Assembly: GCA_031400005.1 (NCBI GenBank) | Contig: JANNPJ010000424.1 | Coordinates: forward strand, 1 to 32,651 | Direction of reading: 5' to 3' | Length of the DNA: 32,651 bases | Source: JANNPJ01 sp031400005 | GTDB taxonomy: Bacteria; Actinomycetota; Actinomycetes; Actinomycetales; Kineosporiaceae | Shown: in pieces, positions 15,002-22,756 of the stretch | How positions within the stretch are numbered: the stretch's first letter is position 1 | Layout of the letters: each line of letters begins with the position of its first letter | Position numbers and translations under genes: made by a program | The notes under the pieces: generated by a model | What the model was told of the DNA's origin: nothing | Seen by the model: the letters and a program-made list of their open reading frames with translations, nothing else | Database searches by the model: none

Positions 15002-16675
15002 GTGGACTCGGACATTCTTCGGCTGGACGCGCAATTCATCGATTACCTCATGCTCGGACTGTATTTCGCGGTGGTCCTCGGCATCGGCCTGCTGGCTAGA
15101 CGGCAGGTCTCCAGCAGCATCGACTTCTTCCTGTCCGGTCGGTCGCTGCCGGCCTGGGTCACCGGGCTGGCCTTCATCTCGGCCAACCTGGGTGCGATCG
15201 AGATCATGGGGATGTCAGCCAACGGAGCGCAGTACGGGCTGCCGACGATGCACTATTTCTGGATCGGTGCGGTGCCGGCGATGCTGTTCCTCGGTGTCGT
15301 GATGATGCCCTTCTACTACGGGTCAAAGGTCCGCAGCGTCCCGGAGTTCATGCTCCGGCGCTTCAGCAAGCCCGCCCACCTGGTGAACGCGATCAGCTTC
15401 GCCACGGCCCAGATCCTGATCGCCGGGGTGAACCTCTACCTGCTCGGCTCGATCGTGAACGCGCTGCTCGGCTGGCCGCTGTGGCTGTCGCTGATCACCG
15501 CCGCCGCCGTCGTGCTCACCTACACCACGCTCGGTGGTCTGTCTGCGGCGATCTACAACGAGGTGCTGCAGTTCTTCATCATCGTCGCCGCGCTACTTCC
15601 GCTCACCCTGGCCGGGCTGCACAAGGTCGGCGGCTGGAGCGCCCTCAAGGACAAAGTTGCCGCGAGCCCCGGTGGAGCAGAACAGCTTTCGGCCTGGCCG
15701 GGCAATGAGCTGTCCGGCTTCTCGAACGACCTGCTATCCGTGATCGGCATCGTCTTCGGGCTCGGCTTCGTGCTCTCCTTCGGTTACTGGACGACGAACT
15801 TCGTCGAGGTCCAGCGCGCGATGGCCTCCAACAGCATGTCCGCGGCCCGGCGCACCCCGATCATCGGCGCCTTCCCGAAGCTCTTCGTGCCCTTCATCGT
15901 GGTGATCCCGGGCATGATCGCCGCCGTCCAGGTCGCAGAGATGATCAAGTACAAGGCCGACGGCACCGGTGACGTCACGTACAACAACGCCCTGCTGTTG
16001 CTGATGCGTGACCTGTTGCCGAACGGCTTGCTCGGCCTGGCGATCACTGGCCTGCTCGCGGCGTTCATGGCCGGCATGGCGGCGAACATCAGCGCCTTCA
16101 ACACCGTGTTCAGCTACGACATCTGGCAGACCTACGTGGTCAAGGACCGGCCGGACGGGTACTACCTGCGGGTCGGCCGGGTGATCACCGTTATTGCCAC
16201 CATCGGCGCGATCGGGACCGCCCTGCTCGCCTCCGGCTACGCCAACCTGATGGACTACCTTCAGCAACTGTTCTCGTTCTTCAATGCCCCACTGTTCGCC
16301 ACGTTCATCCTCGGGATGTTCTGGAAGCGGATGACGCCGACCGCCGGCTGGGTCGGATTGGTCACCGGGACGGCGTCCGCAGTGACGATCTTCATTCTGT
16401 CCGAGACTGAGGTGATCGACCTGCCTGGCCAGGGCGCCAGCTTCCTCGCCGCCGGAGTTGCCTTCGTCGCGGACATCGCGGTGAGTGTCGCGGTCAGCCT
16501 GATGACCACGCCGAAACCGGAGTCCGAATTGCGCGGGCTGGTGTATTCGCTGACGCCGAAGGAGGACCGCACCGAGCACCCGGTCGGTGACGAGGCGGTC
16601 TGGTACCGCTCCACCATCCTGCTGGCCAGCATCGCGGCGGTGCTGGTCGTCGTCCTCAATATCGCCTTCGCCTGA
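15002..16675 (+). CDS. Sodium:solute symporter (SSS/SGLT family)
   Basis: A 557-residue transporter with about 13-14 TM segments. SSS-family marks are YFLSGRSLPAWV (here DFFLSGRSLPAWVTGLAF), SANLGAIEIMGMS, the GGLSAAIYNEVLQFF block, GFVLSFGYWTTNFVEVQRAMA, AAFMAGMAANISAFNTVFSYDIW and FNAPLFATFILGMFWKR. It couples Na+ entry to solute uptake; the GLSAAIYNEVLQFF and W-rich blocks are closest to the sugar-transporting SGLT branch, but substrate is uncertain. The start is GTG 15002, set by AGGGAG. The stop is 14 bp before a small two-TM gene, forming a two-gene operon. Confidence 0.93.
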   Translation: MDSDILRLDAQFIDYLMLGLYFAVVLGIGLLARRQVSSSIDFFLSGRSLPAWVTGLAFISANLGAIEIMGMSANGAQYGLPTMHYFWIGAVPAMLFLGVVMMPFYYGSKVRSVPEFMLRRFSKPAHLVNAISFATAQILIAGVNLYLLGSIVNALLGWPLWLSLITAAAVVLTYTTLGGLSAAIYNEVLQFFIIVAALLPLTLAGLHKVGGWSALKDKVAASPGGAEQLSAWPGNELSGFSNDLLSVIGIVFGLGFVLSFGYWTTNFVEVQRAMASNSMSAARRTPIIGAFPKLFVPFIVVIPGMIAAVQVAEMIKYKADGTGDVTYNNALLLLMRDLLPNGLLGLAITGLLAAFMAGMAANISAFNTVFSYDIWQTYVVKDRPDGYYLRVGRVITVIATIGAIGTALLASGYANLMDYLQQLFSFFNAPLFATFILGMFWKRMTPTAGWVGLVTGTASAVTIFILSETEVIDLPGQGASFLAAGVAFVADIAVSVAVSLMTTPKPESELRGLVYSLTPKEDRTEHPVGDEAVWYRSTILLASIAAVLVVVLNIAFA

Positions 16676-16689
16676 TCAAAGGAACTGAC

Positions 16690-16983
16690 ATGGCAGACAA
16701 TGAAACCCCTTCCCTGGCAGGGGACTCCGATAGTTCCGAGGCGAACACCAAGGTCGTCTCGGCGGGCGCGTTCGACATCCGAAGCATCATCGGTGGCCTC
16801 CTCGGGCTTTATGGCCTGATCCTCATCGTCACCGGGCTCTGGTTTACCGAAGCCAGCGACAAAGCGAAGGCGGACGGCGAAAACCTCAACCTGATGGTCG
16901 GTATCGGACTGCTGGCCTTCGGCGCACTCTTCATCGGCTGGGTCATTCTGCGCCCGCTGAAGATAGCCGTGCATCACGACTGA
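16690..16983 (+). CDS. Small two-TM protein paired with the symporter
   Basis: A 97-residue protein. An acidic/Ser-rich cytoplasmic-looking N-terminus (MADNETPSLAGDSDSSEANT) is followed by FDIRSIIGGLLGLYGLILIV (TM1, about 28-50), a short polar loop with ASDKAKADGENLNL, and TM2 (LMVGIGLLAFGALFIGWVIL, about 68-88). It ends RPLKIAVHHD. Similar small proteins commonly follow SSS transporter genes in actinobacteria; it is probably an accessory subunit or stabiliser. No other function can be read. AAGGAA lies 6 bp before ATG 16690. Confidence 0.85.
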   Translation: MADNETPSLAGDSDSSEANTKVVSAGAFDIRSIIGGLLGLYGLILIVTGLWFTEASDKAKADGENLNLMVGIGLLAFGALFIGWVILRPLKIAVHHD

Positions 16984-17006
16984 GCGTCACCGCCGGGCTG
17001 CCGCGG

Positions 17007-17050
17007 GGTTGCTGCCAGGTTGCTGCCAGGTTGCTGCCGGGTTGTTGCCG
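17007..17050 (+). repeat. 11-bp tandem repeat, 4 copies, between convergent genes
   Basis: Four units of GGTTGCTGCC(A/G), with GGTTGTTGCCG as the last, fill 17007-17050. The array lies between the two-TM gene and the facing YrdC-domain gene. No strong terminator hairpin is visible in the same gap. Confidence 0.85.
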
Positions 17051-17074
17051 GGCCGGCGCCGGACCGTGCTGGGG

Positions 17075-17716
17075 TTACCGCCGCTCGGGTAGGTAACCCA
17101 GCACCTCGGCGAGTTGCTCGGCGGTCACCGAGCCGGGGCGCAGAATGCTCACCCGGTCCGTGGTGCAATCGACGATCGTGCTCCGCGGGGCCGGTTCCAG
17201 TTCCTTGTAGTCCAGGAAGATAGCGACCTCCTGCTCGAGGTCCACCGCATCCTCCGTCCGGGTCACCACGGGTCCGCCGGCTTTCTTCGCCACCGAGGTG
17301 ACGATCGGGCCAGTCTCGGCGATCAGCTCCAACGCCACCGGGTGCAGCGGGACCCTGAGCTGGACATACCGCTCATCCCCGCCCAATCGCCAGTTGATAC
17401 TCGGCGACTTCGGCACGATCAGCGTCAGCGCGCCCGGCCAGAACGCGGTGGCGAGCTCCTGCGCCTGATCGGAGGCGTCCGAGGCGACGCCGCCCATCAT
17501 CGCGGCGCTCTTCACCAGCACCTGGAGCGGCGTCTCCAGGCCGATCCCCCGCAACGCCCGGATCCCATCGGCGGCGGACGGCGAGAACGCATCGGTGCCG
17601 ACGACGTACGCAGGCTCGGTCGGGAAGATCACTAACTCACCGGACTCGATGGCGGACGCGGCCGCCGTGATCGGGCGTCCTCGTTCCGCCGGGTCCACGC
17701 AGTTCAGGACGCGCAC
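17075..17716 (-). CDS. YrdC/Sua5-domain protein, divergent paralogue A
   Basis: The 213-residue protein has the YrdC fold: ESGELVIFPTEPAYVVGTDAF, FWPGALTLIVPKSP, YVQLRVPLHPVALELIAETG and IVTSVAKKAGGPVVT, then IVDCTTDRVSILRPGSVT. True threonylcarbamoyl-AMP synthases (TsaC/Sua5) carry PTDTVYGLG, a K-x-R motif and TSAN-x-SG. Here these read PTEPAYVVG, LRGIGLETP and TSVAKKAGG, so ATP/threonine-binding residues have changed. It may be a nucleotide- or RNA-binding relative rather than the housekeeping enzyme. It faces away from a second YrdC gene at 17815. Confidence 0.85.
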   Translation of the reverse strand: MRVLNCVDPAERGRPITAAASAIESGELVIFPTEPAYVVGTDAFSPSAADGIRALRGIGLETPLQVLVKSAAMMGGVASDASDQAQELATAFWPGALTLIVPKSPSINWRLGGDERYVQLRVPLHPVALELIAETGPIVTSVAKKAGGPVVTRTEDAVDLEQEVAIFLDYKELEPAPRSTIVDCTTDRVSILRPGSVTAEQLAEVLGYLPERR

Positions 17717-17814
17717 GTCGACCTACTTCCCTCGTTGCTTCCCTCCGCAGGCTGCCGGAGGCAGCCTCGCGAGGGTGATTATCGCGCCTCACCGGGCCGG
17801 GTATCGTGCCGCCT

Positions 17815-18477
17815 ATGGCGCAGTTCGTTTTCCTCCGGCCGCGCGCGGACTCCGGCACGCTTCGACTGGCGGACGTCGCTGCGGTCGCAGACAACCTCCG
17901 GCGGGGCGGTCTGGCCGTGCTACCGACCGAGACCGGCTACCTTCTGGCCGCGCTCGCCACCTCGGAACCGGCCCTGATCCGCGCCTTCGCGGTGAAGGCC
18001 CGGGACCATTCGCAGGTGATGCACGTGGCCTGTGCCTCGATCTCCATGATCGAGACCGTCGGCGTGTTGACCGAGACGGCGACCCGCCTGCTCGGCGAGT
18101 TCACTCCCGGCCCGCTCAGCGTGATCATCGAGAAGACGGCACTGCTGCCGGACCGACTGGTGACGATGAACGGCACGGTCGGGATCCGGGTGCCGGACAA
18201 TGCCGCCACCCTGCAGATCATCGCCGAGTTGGGCGCACCGTTGACGGCGACCAGCCTGAACCGCTCGGGGGAACCGAGCACCCCGATCGACGAGGCTGAC
18301 CTGAGCCAGCTGAGCCAACTGAACTGGCCGGACGGCGTTGTCCACATCGTGGCGGACCCGACCTCCATCCGCTACGACACGGCGTCCGCCCTGGTCCGGG
18401 TCACCGGTCCGGAGCCCGAGGTACTGCGCGCCGGACCGATCGACGAAACCCAGATCAAGCTCGCCCTGAACCCCTGA
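17815..18477 (+). CDS. YrdC/Sua5-domain protein, divergent paralogue B
   Basis: The 220-residue protein has the same fold as its divergent neighbour: GGLAVLPTETGYLLAALA, FAVKARDHSQVMHVAC, FTPGPLSVIIEKTA, GTVGIRVPDNAATLQIIAEL and APLTATSLNRSGEPST. It keeps a K-x-R (Lys-Ala-Arg) and a near-normal TSLNRSGEPS, but PTDTVYGLG reads PTETGYLLA and WPGPLT reads TPGPLS. So it is closer to a working TsaC/Sua5 than the neighbour but still atypical. ATG 17815 was chosen; GTG 17806 is an alternative. Its stop is followed by the convergent acylase gene across a hairpin. Confidence 0.85.
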   Translation: MAQFVFLRPRADSGTLRLADVAAVADNLRRGGLAVLPTETGYLLAALATSEPALIRAFAVKARDHSQVMHVACASISMIETVGVLTETATRLLGEFTPGPLSVIIEKTALLPDRLVTMNGTVGIRVPDNAATLQIIAELGAPLTATSLNRSGEPSTPIDEADLSQLSQLNWPDGVVHIVADPTSIRYDTASALVRVTGPEPEVLRAGPIDETQIKLALNP

Positions 18478-18577
18478 CCCTTTTCACTCTTACCCTGGCG
18501 CTCCCGCCGGTCACGCTCCTTGGTGATCGCGGACGGTGGCGTGGTTTCGCACCGCTGATCGCTCGCTCGCCGACCGG

Positions 18578-18614
18578 CCGATGGCCTCTACTTCGAGGAA
18601 GTAGAGGCCATCGG
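18578..18614. terminator. Perfect 17-bp hairpin between convergent genes
   Basis: A perfect 17-bp stem (18578-18594 with 18598-18614) closes a three-base loop, GAG. It lies between the stops of the YrdC gene (18477) and the minus-strand acylase gene (18673). It probably terminates both transcripts. There is no U-tract on either side. Confidence 0.85.
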
Positions 18615-18672
18615 TGTCCTCAGCTCGAAAGCCGGGGTTTCGCGGAAGGTTTGCGCCGGTAGGGCAGTCAGA

Positions 18673-21600
18673 TCACTTGGCGTAGACCTCGAATTCGTAG
18701 AGCGAGTAGCCGTGCTTTGTTCCGCGGGTGGTCCCGGCCATCCGCACGTAGCGAGCCGTGGTCGGGGTGAAGTCGAGGTTGTCGGTCCCTCCCGCACCGT
18801 CGGTCACCGTGGCAACCGTCGTCCAGGTGGAGGCGTTCGAAGACACCTGGATCGTGTAGCCCTTGCCGTACGCGGCTTCCCATCTCAACACCGCCCGGCC
18901 GACCTGCTTCGGGCTGCCGAGATCCACGGAGATCCACTGCGGGTCCGACCAGTCGCTGGCCCACCGGGTGTCGCCGTTCCCATCCACGGCGTACTTCGTT
19001 GCCCGGCCATTCTCACTACTGCTCGCGGTCACGCTCTTGTTCGCCGCGAGGTTGGAGTTGTCCTCGTTCCGGTTCGCCGGGAACTGGACCACCTGCTGGT
19101 AGGTGGGCCGGTTCTGCCAACTGATGTTGGGTTGGGTGATTCCGCCCAGCCCGCTGTGCACGATCGAGTCGGCGCACCACTGGTCACCAGCGGTCTTGCA
19201 GGTGGCATCGGTCTTGTACACCGCCGACGCCGGCAGGGCAGCCGCCGTCTTCAGCGTGCTCAGCAGCGCGGCCCGGCAGGCGGCCAGGACGCCGTCCCCA
19301 CAGAACTTCGCCGGGAACCCGCCGGCGACCGAACGCCCCAGAACCGCGCGCAGGTCCTTATGCACGTAGCTCCACCACCCGTACTGGAAGGAGGATCCCT
19401 TGTGGCCCCGCGCGCTCTCCACGCTGGAGGCCTTGCCCACCGAGCCCGACGGGGACTCGTCGGTCTGCAGGACCGTGCTGAGCGCAGCGTACAGATCGGT
19501 ACCGAGCGCGTCGGAGAACTCGGCCTCGACCAGCAACGGCCACCAGGCATCCATGATCCGGATGGCAGTCGCGTTCGCGTAGACCTTGCTGCCGGCTGTG
19601 GTCTCGGTCCGCAACGCTCCGGCATCGAGCCAGGTCTGCAACTGGCTGATCGCGGCGGCGTCGGCCGGATCCGTGACCGGCGCAGATTTCAGCACGTCCA
19701 GCAGGACGGGCAGCACCTTGATCCCCCGAAGATCCGTCAGCCCGGCCTGCATCATTCGCTGCGTGAGCAGGGCCCGGGTGTACTTGACGCCCTTGGCGAG
19801 GTCGGCCTTGACCAGCGAGTCGATCAGGTCACCGCGGTGCACCGAACCCTGACCGAAGCTGCCCGCCGCCACCCCGGGCGCCTGCTTGTTGTTCCAGTTG
19901 GCGTAGTAGTCCTGATCGATCGATTGCGGTTGGGCGGCGAAGGGGGTGTGCGTCATCGAGTTGGTTGACGGATCCCAGCCGACCCACTCATTGGCCGGCG
20001 AGGCGACGATCGGCAAGGTCGGATCGACGTGTGCCGGCCGGACCGGATTGGCCCCTGAATTGAAGTAGGCGCTGTGCTTGGAATCGACATAGAACCAGTT
20101 GAACGCGTACCCGACGTCGTAGGCAGCCTGCTGGAACGTCTGCGGGCTGGTCACGAAGGCCGGATCATTGAACTTCTGGAACCCGACGATGGACTCCACC
20201 TCGTGGTGGTAGGTGGACCGCAGGCTGGTGAAGGCGACCGGCGCGCCCCCGACCGTGCCGCGATGAGTGACGAGCCCGTACTTGGTTCGGTAGACCCGCA
20301 TGGTGATGGAACCGGCCGCGGTTGCGTCCGCGGTGGTCGGGCTCCACGAGTTCGTCCGGGTGATCGCCTCCATCGGCGTGCAGGCGCCGTGGAACAGGTA
20401 GGACGTCGACGCCGCGGTCGCCGCGGTGCCATTGGCATTGCACAAGGTCACCGAGTAGGTGTCGGTGATGTCCTGGCCGGCCGACGTCGCCGACCAGGAG
20501 TAATCGACGCCGCGACCCATCTGGACGTAGAAGTTTGTGCCAGCGAAAGCCACCCCGCGAGCGTGGATCCCGGGGCCTTCCAACTCCTGGAGCATCAGCA
20601 ACTGCGGGGCGAAGTAGCCGGTCTGCGGTCCGTACACGGCAATCGGGTGCCCGTCGACCGTGTTTGCCGCCGAGATCACCAGGGCATTGGACATTCCTGG
20701 CTTGCGCGCCAGCAGAGACTCCGTGGCGATCCCGGCCGAGGTCGAGGCGGCCGTGGCTCCTGATCCGGTCGAGGCGATGACCAGCGGTTCGGTGGTGACG
20801 CTGCCAGGGTCCGGCTTCGCAACCCCGGTGGGCGAACTCGGTGACTTGCCGTAGGAGAAGCTCGTCCCGTCGTGGATGGTCTCCACGGTCTCTGGGTCGT
20901 CTTGCTCCTGGAAGGCCAGCCACATCTGACGACCGACGGTGGGACCGTACTTCTTCTCGGCGGCCAGCAGCGCGAGTGCCGACTTCACCTCACCGCCCCC
21001 GCCGGAGCCGAAGAGGGCACCGACCACCGCACCGATCGCGACGATATCGGTCTGCGTGAACGGTTCGATCGTTCCTGCGTTCGTGATCGAGTCCATCTTC
21101 CCGGCCAGCACGTATTCCCCGGGGAAGGTGCGGTTCGCCTTCGCCTGGGTGATGTAGGCGTTGACCCCGAGCAGGTAGTCCCGCACGTCCGCGAGGGCCT
21201 GCGCACCGCGCGGTCCGGAGGCCGCTACCCGGTCGATCTGCGCCTGCAGGTCGGCCTCGGTGTACGGGGCCTGGGTAAAGAACGTCTGCTCCAACAGCCG
21301 GTTGGACACCGCACCCCCGGCGAAGCTGGTCAATTGGCCGCGCCCGACGTGCCGCAGCACATCCATCAACCAGAGCCGGTCGGTGGCGGCGATCCAGCCG
21401 GCACCGTATTCGGTCCCGGAGCGGGTGGTGCCCTTCACATGGGCAACGCCGGTGGCCTTGTCCCGGGTGATCGTGACGTCCGAGCGCGGCGTTTTGACGG
21501 ACTCCACCTGGGTGGGCGCGACGTCGAAGGCTGCGTCGTTGAAGTACTCGTCGATGGTGGCGTCGGTCAGGCTCGGGTATCCGCTGGCCAGCGAGTTGTA

Positions 21601-21888
21601 CTTGGGCAGTTGGTCACTCGCGTGCGCGGGTTGGCTGCCGAAGGCCCGGTTGGCCAGGATCTCGGCAAGGGTGGCACTGCCGTTCTCGCCGGGCGGCAGG
21701 ATGTCGTCGCATTGGCCGAGACAGAAATCATCATCGGAGAAGGACGCCGTTCGCGCGGGGGCAAGGGCCTCGGCGTGGATCGGCACCGCGAAGGTGGCGA
21801 TCAGAACGCCAGCAGCAACCGCCGCTTTGAGAAGTACACCGCTTTTGAGCGGTGTTCGGTGCCGCCATGCCGCGCCATTGCTGGTCAT
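18673..21888 (-). CDS. Secreted penicillin-acylase-family hydrolase with C-terminal F5/8 type C domain
   Basis: A 1071-residue Ntn-hydrolase. A signal peptide (KSGVLLKAAVAAGVLIATFAV, within residues 15-39) directs export. The alpha-chain region has YGAGWIAATDRLWLMDVLRH (161-180). Autocleavage before Ser400 in GMSNALVISAANT would expose the N-terminal nucleophile; DGHPIAVYGPQTGYFAP and the downstream RGVAFAGTNFYVQMGRG are also typical. The last ~130 residues form a discoidin/F5-8C (CBM32-like) domain: NLAANKSVTASSS, YAVDGNGDTRWASDW, WISVDLGS, and YSLYEFEVYAK. The family hydrolyses amide bonds in penicillins, acyl-homoserine lactones or lipopeptides such as aculeacin. A GGAGG 6 bp before ATG 21888 fixes the start. 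A TetR gene precedes it by 85 bp on the same strand. Confidence 0.93.
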   Translation of the reverse strand: MTSNGAAWRHRTPLKSGVLLKAAVAAGVLIATFAVPIHAEALAPARTASFSDDDFCLGQCDDILPPGENGSATLAEILANRAFGSQPAHASDQLPKYNSLASGYPSLTDATIDEYFNDAAFDVAPTQVESVKTPRSDVTITRDKATGVAHVKGTTRSGTEYGAGWIAATDRLWLMDVLRHVGRGQLTSFAGGAVSNRLLEQTFFTQAPYTEADLQAQIDRVAASGPRGAQALADVRDYLLGVNAYITQAKANRTFPGEYVLAGKMDSITNAGTIEPFTQTDIVAIGAVVGALFGSGGGGEVKSALALLAAEKKYGPTVGRQMWLAFQEQDDPETVETIHDGTSFSYGKSPSSPTGVAKPDPGSVTTEPLVIASTGSGATAASTSAGIATESLLARKPGMSNALVISAANTVDGHPIAVYGPQTGYFAPQLLMLQELEGPGIHARGVAFAGTNFYVQMGRGVDYSWSATSAGQDITDTYSVTLCNANGTAATAASTSYLFHGACTPMEAITRTNSWSPTTADATAAGSITMRVYRTKYGLVTHRGTVGGAPVAFTSLRSTYHHEVESIVGFQKFNDPAFVTSPQTFQQAAYDVGYAFNWFYVDSKHSAYFNSGANPVRPAHVDPTLPIVASPANEWVGWDPSTNSMTHTPFAAQPQSIDQDYYANWNNKQAPGVAAGSFGQGSVHRGDLIDSLVKADLAKGVKYTRALLTQRMMQAGLTDLRGIKVLPVLLDVLKSAPVTDPADAAAISQLQTWLDAGALRTETTAGSKVYANATAIRIMDAWWPLLVEAEFSDALGTDLYAALSTVLQTDESPSGSVGKASSVESARGHKGSSFQYGWWSYVHKDLRAVLGRSVAGGFPAKFCGDGVLAACRAALLSTLKTAAALPASAVYKTDATCKTAGDQWCADSIVHSGLGGITQPNISWQNRPTYQQVVQFPANRNEDNSNLAANKSVTASSSENGRATKYAVDGNGDTRWASDWSDPQWISVDLGSPKQVGRAVLRWEAAYGKGYTIQVSSNASTWTTVATVTDGAGGTDNLDFTPTTARYVRMAGTTRGTKHGYSLYEFEVYAK

Positions 21889-21973
21889 GAGTGCCTCCGG
21901 AACTTGCGCGAAGTTAGGTGGCGTGAACGCTAACGGCAGTAGCGACAAATGTGAACTACTCTCACGTTTCTCG

Positions 21974-22702
21974 TCAGTAACTTTCCGCATCGGCGCTCGC
22001 TGAGAGCGCAGGAAGACCCAACCGGGAATCCAGATACGTGCCGAGCACGTGCTGCGCCTCGGCGATCAGCCATGGGTCGCCGGACGGATCGAACCGGAAC
22101 GCGAGCCGGACCAGACTGTCCGCGATCTCGACCGCGACCAGCAGGACCGTCGTCAGATCCCCGGAGTCGGCAGCACCCAGTTGCACGGCCAGCGGTCGCA
22201 GCCGATTAGCTACTAATTCATTAGCATTGTCCAGATTGATGCTATCTCGATTGACGTTGTCCCGATTGGCACTCTCCCGATTGGCGGTGTCCAGGCCCTC
22301 ATCGCTGCCTTTCCGTGGGCGCTGGGCGGGCTGTGGATCTCCGAAGTCGAGCACGGCGAAGCCCGGCATCTCCCGCTTCATCGCCACATATTCCTGCACC
22401 ACCACGGACGCCGTGGACTGCCAGCCGGTGACCGGATCGCGATCCAGTCGCGCGGTCAGCCGCTCCATGAACGCCTCGAGGTTGCGCTCCGCCAGCCCCC
22501 GGCACAGCGCCGACTTCCCGCCGAAGAACTGGTACAAAGTGCCGATCGGCACTTCGGCGCGGCGCGCGACCTCGCGGGTGGTCAGGCCGTCGTACCCGAC
22601 CTCGTCCAGCACCTGCGCACACGAGTCGAGCAGTCGGGCGACCCGCTCGGTGCTGCGACGCTGACTCGGCCGGCGCCTGAGGATCTCGGTCGGCTCTGGC
22701 AT
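21974..22702 (-). CDS. TetR-family regulator with an inserted pentad repeat
   Basis: The 242-residue protein has a TetR_N HTH: RVARLLDSCAQVLDEVGYDGL, TTREVARRAEVPIGTLYQFF and GGKSALCRGLAERN (about residues 20-75). The C-terminal ligand-binding part contains VVQEYVAMKREMPGFAVLDF and ends with WLIAEAQHVLGTYLDSRLGL. Between these, residues 140-168 are six pentads of the form (A/V/I)NRDN, which is unusual for this family. ATG 22702 has GGAGG at the right distance. It is divergent from the GH1 gene (54-bp gap) and sits upstream of the acylase gene on its own strand, so it may control either. The ligand is unknown. Confidence 0.92.
   Translation of the reverse strand: MPEPTEILRRRPSQRRSTERVARLLDSCAQVLDEVGYDGLTTREVARRAEVPIGTLYQFFGGKSALCRGLAERNLEAFMERLTARLDRDPVTGWQSTASVVVQEYVAMKREMPGFAVLDFGDPQPAQRPRKGSDEGLDTANRESANRDNVNRDSINLDNANELVANRLRPLAVQLGAADSGDLTTVLLVAVEIADSLVRLAFRFDPSGDPWLIAEAQHVLGTYLDSRLGLPALSASADAESY
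22202..22285 (-). repeat. 15-bp tandem repeat, about 6 copies, in the TetR gene
   Basis: Six 15-bp units encode ANRES, ANRDN, VNRDS, INLDN, ANELV and ANRL. The stretch is more AT-rich than the rest of the gene, especially in the last copies. It keeps frame, so copy number can change without loss of the regulator. Confidence 0.85.
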
Positions 22703-22756
22703 TGCCACCCCTCCGACGTCTAACATGAACAATCCTCACCTTAGCAAGGGATGCTG

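Noticed and set aside
18712..19968. 418-codon plus-strand ORF opposite the acylase
   Set aside because: Arg/Gly/Val-rich shadow with no motif; the acylase and discoidin domains are on the minus strand.
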